Assembly: GCF_937976265.1 (NCBI RefSeq)
Contig: NZ_CALJRX010000063.1
Span: forward strand, 1-16,062
DNA length: 16,062 nucleotides
Reading direction: 5' to 3'
Source of the DNA: an uncultured Haemophilus sp.
GTDB taxonomy: Bacteria; Pseudomonadota; Gammaproteobacteria; Enterobacterales; Pasteurellaceae
Part shown: in pieces, positions 7,330 through 12,798 of the stretch
Numbering within the stretch: position 1 is the first letter of the stretch
Layout of the letters: each line of letters opens with the position of its first letter
Notes under the pieces: generated by a model
Database searches by the model: none
The model's input: the letters and a program-made list of their open reading frames with translations, nothing else
Told to the model about the DNA's origin: nothing
Translations under genes and position numbers: made by a program

Positions 7330-7770
7330 TTATAAACCTTTCGGTAAACGAATTTTTTGACCTGGGAAAATCTTATCCGCGTCTTTAATCACTTCTTTGT
7401 TCGCTTCAACGATCGCGGTATATTTCGCGCCATTTCCGTAAGCTTTCTCAGCGATTTTCCACAAGGTGTCACCTTTTTGGATTACATAGAATGTTTCATC
7501 ACTGCCTAAGGTTTCACCGTTATTAATGCTTGCATCGCTTGTTACTGAGTGGATACCTTGAATGTTACCCGCCATTAATACTGCTTTTTCTAATGCTGCT
7601 GCAGTTGATGCCACACCTTGGATATTTGCTACACCATTTTCAACGGTAACAGATAAGTTTTCCACGCCTGGATTGTCTTCTGCGATGTGTTGAGTCACTG
7701 CTTTAGACGCCTCCTCTTCTTTAGAGAAAACTTTCTTACCAATGTCACTGACAAAATCAAATAAACCCAT
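7330..7770 (-). CDS. kbp: BON and LysM domain protein, Kbp/YgaU (potassium-binding protein) family
   Basis: A 146-residue protein with no signal peptide, so probably cytoplasmic. It starts MGLFDFVSDIGKKVF, as E. coli Kbp (YgaU, 149 aa) does. A BON domain spans about residues 25-85, including VTVENGVANIQGVAS and a GIHSVTSD end. A LysM domain spans about 92-144 (FYVIQKGDTLWKIAEKAYG, then IFPGQKIRLP). E. coli Kbp binds K+ and changes conformation on binding. The gene is a single unit: a terminator follows it, and a long inverted repeat lies in its 5' region. The family call is firm; K+ binding is taken from the family. Confidence 0.9.
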   Translation of the reverse strand: MGLFDFVSDIGKKVFSKEEEASKAVTQHIAEDNPGVENLSVTVENGVANIQGVASTAAALEKAVLMAGNIQGIHSVTSDASINNGETLGSDETFYVIQKGDTLWKIAEKAYGNGAKYTAIVEANKEVIKDADKIFPGQKIRLPKGL

Positions 7771-7795
7771 TTTAAAGTTCCTTTTGTATGTTTGT

Positions 7796-7829
7796 TTAAG
7801 GGATTATTACGATACTGAAATTCCCTTAA
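7796..7829. repeat. 8-bp inverted repeat upstream of kbp
   Basis: TTAAGGGA (7796-7803) and TCCCTTAA (7822-7829) are perfect inverted copies 18 bases apart, starting 26 bases before the kbp start codon. It could be an operator or a leader hairpin; no known regulator site was recognised. Confidence 0.4.
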
Positions 7830-7890
7830 GAAGTCTATAAATCAGAGTGTAAAGCTATGTAAATATTTCAAGAAAACTGATCTAAAATTG

Positions 7891-7899
7891 ACCGCACTT
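7891..7899 (-). repeat. DNA uptake signal sequence (single copy, next to the ypfJ promoter)
   Basis: ACCGCACTT directly before the extended -10 of ypfJ, in the divergent region between kbp and ypfJ. It has no inverted partner. It is the last exact uptake signal in the window. Confidence 0.85.
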
Positions 7900-7908
7900 T
7901 GATAGAAT
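7900..7908 (+). promoter_or_regulatory. Extended -10 promoter for ypfJ
   Basis: TGATAGAAT fits an extended -10 (TGn followed by TAGAAT) 39 bases before the ypfJ start. No good -35 is seen 16-18 bases upstream, which is common for extended -10 promoters. Confidence 0.4.
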
Positions 7909-7947
7909 ACGCCGATTTTAAATTTACTCACTCAGAAAGGAAAAATT

Positions 7948-8718
7948 ATGCGTTGGCAAGGTCGTAAAGAAAGCTCAAATATTGAAGATAGACGTGGCTC
8001 TGGTGGCGGTAACTTCGGTGGCGGAAGAGGCACTGGTGTTCTCGGTATTATTATCTTATTAGTTGGTGCTTATTATGGCGTGGATCTTTCAGGCTTAGTG
8101 GGCACGCCGGATTTCTCAGGACAAAGCTCTCAACAATTAGAAACCCAAGAAGAGCAACAACTTGCGAGCCTTTCTAAAGTGGTATTAGCGGATACTGAAA
8201 CCGTTTGGGGACAATATTTTAGACAAATGGGTAAAACCTATAGCGAGCCAACCATGGTGCTTTACAATGGTGTAACGCCAACTGCCTGTGGTACCGGTCA
8301 ATCTGCAATGGGTCCATTCTACTGTCCGAGCGATCGCAAAGTTTACCTTGATTTATCATTCTATAATGAAATGAAAAATAAACTGGGTGCAGCGGGTGAT
8401 TCCGCCTTTGCTTATGTAATTGCACACGAAGTCGGTCACCACGTGCAAAATATGCTTGGTATTCTGCCACAAGTGAATCGCGCACAACAAAGCAGCGATC
8501 GTAAAACGGCAAATCAACTTTCTGTTCAATTAGAACTTCAAGCTGACTGTTTCGCCGGTGTTTGGGCAAGCCAAGCGGTGAAAAGTGGTTTATTTGAACG
8601 CGGCGATGAAGAGAAAGCGTTTAATGCAGCAGAAGCGGTGGGCGATGACCGTTTACAAAAACGTAGTCAAGGTTATGTGGTACCGGATAGTTTCACTCCC
8701 AATGCAAAATACCAATGA
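7948..8718 (+). CDS. ypfJ: Neutral zinc metallopeptidase YpfJ family, C-terminus lost at the seam
   Basis: A 256-residue reading frame beginning MRWQGRKESSNIEDRRG, as in the YpfJ family (E. coli about 287 aa). A glycine-rich N-terminus is followed by one membrane helix (about residues 31-50). The catalytic part has HEVGHH (H160, E161, H164) in AYVIAHEVGHHVQN and ELQADCFAG at 196-204, with D200 a likely third ligand. It is probably an inner-membrane anchored zinc peptidase; no substrate is known. The family sequence runs to VVPDSFT, where relatives continue with HGTS and a tail ending near CNTF. Here it switches to PNAKYQ and stops. The last 7 codons are therefore foreign and about 30 residues are missing. 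The ribosome binding site is AAAGGA. Confidence 0.88.
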   Translation: MRWQGRKESSNIEDRRGSGGGNFGGGRGTGVLGIIILLVGAYYGVDLSGLVGTPDFSGQSSQQLETQEEQQLASLSKVVLADTETVWGQYFRQMGKTYSEPTMVLYNGVTPTACGTGQSAMGPFYCPSDRKVYLDLSFYNEMKNKLGAAGDSAFAYVIAHEVGHHVQNMLGILPQVNRAQQSSDRKTANQLSVQLELQADCFAGVWASQAVKSGLFERGDEEKAFNAAEAVGDDRLQKRSQGYVVPDSFTPNAKYQ

Positions 8719-8742
8719 CATTCTTCACACAAATAGAGAAAA
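8699..8742 (+). other. Seam segment resembling mammalian LINE-1 ORF2
   Basis: Between the last YpfJ-like codon and the first Fic-like codons lie about 40 bases that fit neither gene. Read in the frame of the downstream ORF they give KIPMTFFTQIEKT. LINE-1 ORF2p, as I recall it, has LPMTFFTELEKT, and older L1 copies have an isoleucine form. The DNA CCAATGACATTCTTCACA is as I remember it in L1. Shared ATAGAGAAAACA-like bases, also fitting the Fic start IEKT, may have allowed the join. This is from memory and unverified. Confidence 0.55.
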
Positions 8743-9101
8743 CAAAGGACATATATTATGATACACTGGAAAAAGCCGATATGGGATGGCATGAAGAAAA
8801 AAACGATGCTACTCCTTTTATAAAGTATATGTTGCAGGTGATTTTGTCTTGTTACACTGAGTTTGAAGAAAGAGTCGGACTCATGAAAGAAAGCAGTAGT
8901 TCCTATGATATTGTGAAAATTTATGTAGAGAAAAAAGTAGGGAAGTTTACAGGAGCGGATGTTGTGCAAAACTGTCCAAGTATAGGAAGATCTTCAACCT
9001 TGGCAGCATTAAAAAAGCTTACAGAAGAAGGGATTATTATTCGAAAGGGTTCGGGTAGAGGAACATTTTATATTAGAACAGACAGCATGAGCGATTTGTA
9101 A
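8715..9101 (+). CDS. Fic family protein, C-terminal fragment with a false start
   Basis: From about residue 7 onward this matches the C-terminal part of Fic-domain proteins of Firmicutes: IEKTKDIYYDTLEKADMGWHE, then NDATPFIKYMLQVIL, then a winged-helix domain (about residues 65-122, with KVGKFTGADVVQNCP and RGTFYIRT). Only pieces of these are needed for the call. Fic enzymes transfer AMP to target proteins, but the catalytic HPFxxGNGR motif lies further towards the N-terminus and is absent here. The first codons (MTFFTQ) look like LINE-1 and not Fic, so the ATG at 8715 is an accident of the join and has no proper ribosome binding site. The fragment is not expected to be functional as shown. 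It converges on mprF. Confidence 0.8.
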   Translation: MTFFTQIEKTKDIYYDTLEKADMGWHEEKNDATPFIKYMLQVILSCYTEFEERVGLMKESSSSYDIVKIYVEKKVGKFTGADVVQNCPSIGRSSTLAALKKLTEEGIIIRKGSGRGTFYIRTDSMSDL

Positions 9102-9164
9102 AAAAGTTGCAGTTCAGGTAGCTGAGATATCCACATCAATGTGCCTATATAGATCAATGTAGAG

Positions 9165-9200
9165 TTTTGGGATGGTTTTAATTATAAAACCATCCCAAAA
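9165..9200. terminator. Bidirectional hairpin between the Fic fragment and mprF
   Basis: A perfect 16-bp stem, TTTTGGGATGGTTTTA (9165-9180) with its inverted copy at 9185-9200, around the 4-base loop ATTA. It lies 64 bases after the fic stop and 5 bases after the mprF stop, between convergent genes. The T-rich ends are within the stem itself, so it can work in both directions. Confidence 0.8.
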
Positions 9201-9204
9201 TTTC

Positions 9205-11793
9205 TCACCCCTTCTTCACCTGCCTGTTATCTATCCTATAAATAGAAAGCAAATTAAAAAGAAGCGCACTGTCCTTTGGGTAGGAAAGGTATCTTGCTTC
9301 CCAGATCGGTGCGAACTTTTCCTTATATTTTCTAAGTCCTCCGAATGAATAAAATCTATTGGTAAAGCTATAGACTAAGAATGCAAGTTTCTCTTGAAAG
9401 AAACTGTGCTCATACTGTCCGACATTGGAAAGAGGAGCCATACCCAGATCAAAGTAATTAACATTATTATCCTTAAGGTAAAGAAAAATCTGAACAAAAA
9501 GATAGTCCATAATACCGCCTTTTTCATTTTTGGGGTCATAACGCATTAAGTCTATACTTGCTTCAATGTCGGTATTGCATACTAAAAAGTTGGCAAATGC
9601 CAAAATATGTCCGTCTTCATCCAAGACACAGGCAATAGGTGCAAGCGAAAGATAATCTCTGTCAAAAAAGCCCAAAGAAAATCCCTTTTCCTGCCTATTG
9701 TCAAGCCAGTCATCGGAAATATGCTCCAGTTTATCCAAAAAATCATCAGAAAAAGGAGGCAACTCCATCTTAAAGTGATATCCGCTGTTTTCCCCTCGAT
9801 TTATAATGGCACGAAACTTTTTTCCGTTTTTTCCGATTAGACCGAATTCACTAAGATCAACTCTGGCAGTCTCTCCGAACTTCATAAATTCATATCCATA
9901 GTTGTGTAGTATTAAAGTCATCTCCTGACCGACCTCATAAAAAAGCGGAGTGAGATTTTTTTCTTCCGCATCTTTAATAAATGCGGAAACTGCTTTATCA
10001 AAATATTTTCTTTCTCCTATAGGGTCTCCCATAACCACAGCTTTGCCGTCTTCCAAGGCAAACTGGAAAGCTGTCAGATCCTTATCATCTTCTCTGTAGT
10101 AGTAGAGAAGTTTATCACCCAAAAATGCAAGAGAAGCATCCAAGTTAGTATTGGAAAAGCTATGTAAAAAGTTTTGAAAGCGTTCCTGATTGAATTTTTC
10201 ACCGAAGGAAAAATGCCTATCTCCGGCCAACGCTCCCACGGCAATATAGCAAAGTGCCGGAATCAGAAAATAGGCAAAAAGATGCAGGAAATAGTTCAAA
10301 AACACTGTAAAATAATGGGGCTTTGAGAAAGCATTGATTTTGTGCAGAACTCCCTTATGGAAAATGAGGAAGCCGAGACTTTCTTTTCCGGTATTTCCGC
10401 TGGAAAGGTATAAAAGAAAGAGCGTAATCAAAAGGCTCCCTACAATATAGGAAAAATCCTTTAAACGGTCTTCCATAGGATAGAAAAAGGCTTTTCTGGA
10501 AAGTTCTTTTCTTCGGACAAAGAGCAGCAGCATAAAAAAGAGGAGATAGAGGCTACTGAAAAGAGAAATGCTCCCCAAATTAATATACAAAAGAGTCACA
10601 ATGCATAATAGAAGAGCAAATGGCTTGGAAAAGGCGGCTTTTCTCTTTAGGAGTCTTCCCAATAGGAAAAATAAAGAGCCCAAAAGGAAGCTTGGAAACT
10701 GCCAAAGCAGCTGCCCTCTTATGGGATCCATTTGTCCTATGAGTGGAATACTATGAATTTCATCGGGAAGGATGGCGGTGGCCATCAGAAAAAAACCGAA
10801 GAAATTTGCCATAAAGTGGCTGATGCCCTGTCCCAGTAGGGAGCTAAGCTTCTTGGGCAGACCGTAAAATTTTTGATTGATTTGTCCGCCCATACTTTTT
10901 ACAAAGAAGAGGAGGCCGATGGCAAAGGGAATGATGTAATAAAAGATACGGAAAAGCAGTAACCAGCTTGCCGCCTCATTTCTATTTACGGAAAAATGTA
11001 AAAGACCGCTCATCATCATTAAGTCAAAGCTTCCGAGACTTCCGGGAATCATGGAGACGATACCGATACAGATGGAAATAAAGAATAAAGGCAGTGTATT
11101 TGCAAGACTTACGCTGTAGCCCAGTGTTCTTCCGCAATAAAAGAAAAAGCAGGAAACAAAGCCCCAATCCAAAAGGGAAGTTACGATTAAAGCCAAAATC
11201 TTCTTCTTGGATAAATTTCCAAAGTAAGACCAGTTTTTTCTTGTAGAAAGAAAAAGCAAGACCGGAAGAATCAGGGAAGCCAGAAGAAGAACAAAACTGT
11301 AAGGCTTTAAAACGGTATTTTCCTGAACGAAAAACAAGAGCCCGAAGGAAAGCAGAGAATAGAGGGAAAGCCCGGACATAAAATAAGGCATAACCTTGGA
11401 AATACCCTGCATGGTTTCCTCCCCTTTATCCTCTTCCGTAAAATAGCTATAACGTAGCCCCACATCCACAAGGCCGGCAAAGCCGATCAGGTTGTTTAGG
11501 CTGTTGATGGTCCAGCTGCTTTCGATTAGCTTTCCCAAAGAAATCTTCTTTTTCAGCTCCTTGCAAAGAATAAAGTCGTAAAGCATCATCGGAGAAACCG
11601 AAAGGATTCCCAGAACCAGGAGACTTACAATTTGGAGAGGAGACAGACCGCTCAATATGCTTTTTACCGCCTCCGGGGAAATGGTCTTTCCCATTTTAAT
11701 CAGTTCCAAAAGCACCAAAATAGAAATGCTCAGGAAAAGAATGCTCTTAAGAACATTTTGCCATTTTTTGAAAAAAGAAATCAGCTTATTCAA
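9205..11793 (-). CDS. mprF: Bifunctional phosphatidylglycerol lysyltransferase/flippase MprF
   Basis: An 862-residue membrane protein. The N-terminal flippase part has many membrane helices (about residues 15-300, then more to about 520). It includes MMLYDFILCKELKKKISLGK near 69-88, NLIGFAGLVDVGLRY near 101-115, and the GSLGSFD motif at 251-257. The C-terminal cytosolic synthetase domain (about 545-862) has two GNAT-like folds, with WLDNRQEKGFSLG at 696-708, FDLGMAPLSNVG at 781-792 and GGLRKYKEKF at 818-827. It uses aminoacyl-tRNA to put lysine (or alanine) on phosphatidylglycerol and flips the product, giving resistance to cationic peptides. The start is a TTG at 11793 with AGGAGG a few bases before it. 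The amino acid used is not certain from the sequence. Confidence 0.93.
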   Translation of the reverse strand: MNKLISFFKKWQNVLKSILFLSISILVLLELIKMGKTISPEAVKSILSGLSPLQIVSLLVLGILSVSPMMLYDFILCKELKKKISLGKLIESSWTINSLNNLIGFAGLVDVGLRYSYFTEEDKGEETMQGISKVMPYFMSGLSLYSLLSFGLLFFVQENTVLKPYSFVLLLASLILPVLLFLSTRKNWSYFGNLSKKKILALIVTSLLDWGFVSCFFFYCGRTLGYSVSLANTLPLFFISICIGIVSMIPGSLGSFDLMMMSGLLHFSVNRNEAASWLLLFRIFYYIIPFAIGLLFFVKSMGGQINQKFYGLPKKLSSLLGQGISHFMANFFGFFLMATAILPDEIHSIPLIGQMDPIRGQLLWQFPSFLLGSLFFLLGRLLKRKAAFSKPFALLLCIVTLLYINLGSISLFSSLYLLFFMLLLFVRRKELSRKAFFYPMEDRLKDFSYIVGSLLITLFLLYLSSGNTGKESLGFLIFHKGVLHKINAFSKPHYFTVFLNYFLHLFAYFLIPALCYIAVGALAGDRHFSFGEKFNQERFQNFLHSFSNTNLDASLAFLGDKLLYYYREDDKDLTAFQFALEDGKAVVMGDPIGERKYFDKAVSAFIKDAEEKNLTPLFYEVGQEMTLILHNYGYEFMKFGETARVDLSEFGLIGKNGKKFRAIINRGENSGYHFKMELPPFSDDFLDKLEHISDDWLDNRQEKGFSLGFFDRDYLSLAPIACVLDEDGHILAFANFLVCNTDIEASIDLMRYDPKNEKGGIMDYLFVQIFLYLKDNNVNYFDLGMAPLSNVGQYEHSFFQEKLAFLVYSFTNRFYSFGGLRKYKEKFAPIWEARYLSYPKDSALLFNLLSIYRIDNRQVKKG

Positions 11794-11866
11794 ATTTTCC
11801 TCCTTACTCGGGAAACCGAAGTTTCTTTACTCTATACGAACTTTGTTTTGCGATTTTTGCCTTACT

Positions 11867-11889
11867 TTATCAGCAACTAGTGCTGATAA
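11867..11889. repeat. 9-bp inverted repeat upstream of mprF
   Basis: TTATCAGCA (11867-11875) and TGCTGATAA (11881-11889) are perfect inverted copies with a 5-base loop, in the 146-base gap between the hydrolase and mprF. No T-run follows on either side, so an operator is as likely as a hairpin terminator. Confidence 0.45.
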
Positions 11890-11906
11890 TCGATGCTTAT
11901 ATCGTG

Positions 11907-11931
11907 TAATCAGTATCTTACTGTTTGATTA
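11907..11931. repeat. Second, nested inverted repeat after the hydrolase gene
   Basis: TAATCA (11907-11912) and TGATTA (11926-11931) enclose CAGTA-tct-TACTG (11911-11923). It lies 9 bases past the hydrolase stop on the minus strand. It lacks a T-run; it may be a weak terminator or a protein-binding site. Confidence 0.35.
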
Positions 11932-11939
11932 GGGCAGTA

Positions 11940-12647
11940 TCAAGGCTGTATGCCCTGCGCCATTTTTTCTATTAATCGGTTAAAGTAGACACTGTCTTTT
12001 TTCGGGATGTTATGTCCCTGTCCCCTTCGCTCCAGAAATTTTCCCTTGGGGAAAAGCTTCGCAATAGCCATGCTGTGTTTCCGTTTAATCATATCCCTAT
12101 CCCCTACCAAAACCACTACAGGGTAAGGCGCTTTCTTAAAAATTTCCTTCGGCACATCCACATTTTCCCGTAAAAGGGGAGAAACCCTGGACTTCCGTTT
12201 AAAGGCGGGAAGAAAGAGCCCCAAAAAGCGGTAGAGCCATTCTTCCAGATAGCAGGCATAGCGGGGAAGGAACTTTAGACCGGAAAAGGAAATATTTCCG
12301 CTGTTTGCCAGAATCCCGGCCACTCTTTCGCCGTGGCGACCGGCGTATTCCAGAGCCAGGTTCGCGCCGTCACTGTGCCCCACCAAGAGGCATTTCTCTA
12401 TGGAAAGGAAGGAAAGCAGCTCCTCCAGACTGTCGGAAAGATAAGCAAAACTGGTTTCCCCCTGCAGGTCTCCGGATTTTCCATGGCCTAAGCTGTCTAC
12501 GAAAAGGAGCTGAAACTCTTTACGGAGAACCCGTTGCTTTGCAAAATATCCGCTTTGCAGATTATTTCCATGAAGAAAGACGATAGGAAAGCCTTTTCCC
12601 AGAATATCCACATGGATTCTTTCTCCGCTTTTACAATAAAATTCCAT
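11940..12647 (-). CDS. Alpha/beta fold hydrolase
   Basis: A 235-residue cytoplasmic alpha/beta hydrolase without a signal peptide. The oxyanion-hole region is FLHGNN at 24-29. The nucleophile elbow is GHSDG with S92, the acid is D185 (GDRD) or D183, and the base is H212 (GQGHNIP). DSLGHGKSG at 51-59 is typical of the ester-hydrolase/peroxidase branch. A cap of about 50 residues (120-170) is rich in aromatic, leucine and basic residues, which would suit a lipid-like substrate. The ribosome binding site is AAGGGAG before the ATG. It lies between citF and mprF on the same strand, 146 bases from each. Substrate unknown; a lipid ester linked to mprF is only a guess. Confidence 0.85.
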   Translation of the reverse strand: MEFYCKSGERIHVDILGKGFPIVFLHGNNLQSGYFAKQRVLRKEFQLLFVDSLGHGKSGDLQGETSFAYLSDSLEELLSFLSIEKCLLVGHSDGANLALEYAGRHGERVAGILANSGNISFSGLKFLPRYACYLEEWLYRFLGLFLPAFKRKSRVSPLLRENVDVPKEIFKKAPYPVVVLVGDRDMIKRKHSMAIAKLFPKGKFLERRGQGHNIPKKDSVYFNRLIEKMAQGIQP

Positions 12648-12724
12648 TTTGAACTCCCTTGACGCAAATTACATACTTGCTTCTACACGAATGGAACTTG
12701 GCTTAACTCCATTTATTTCCATTT

Positions 12725-12798
12725 TTGGTTTTATTCGATTTACTCTTGGCTTTACTTGAGTTACTCTTGGTTTTACTTGAGTTTCTCTCGGTTTTACT
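12725..12798. repeat. 21-bp tandem repeat, three full copies and one partial, touching the citF stop
   Basis: Copies start at 12725, 12746 and 12767, each 21 bases, with the pattern TTGGTTTTACTTGAGTTACTC. A fourth, diverged partial copy starts at 12788 and runs over the last citF codons and stop (12794-12796). A more decayed relative may begin at 12698. It fills much of the citF-hydrolase gap. No gene or terminator was recognised in it. Confidence 0.75.

Noticed and set aside
8690..8745. Recent gene transfer from a Firmicute into Haemophilus
   Set aside because: No mobile element, repeat or integration site is at the join, both flanking genes are broken, and a host-repeat-like scrap lies between them; assembly error explains this better.
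8673..8969. Minus-strand ORF across the seam
   Set aside because: It runs antisense to ypfJ and fic, mixes sequence from both sides of the seam, and resembles no family.
12305..12586. 93-residue plus-strand ORF opposite the hydrolase
   Set aside because: Arginine- and proline-rich product typical of antisense reading of a real gene; the hydrolase on the other strand has a complete catalytic triad.
12725..12798. CRISPR array
   Set aside because: The 21-bp units follow each other directly with no spacers, are few, and there are no cas genes in the window.
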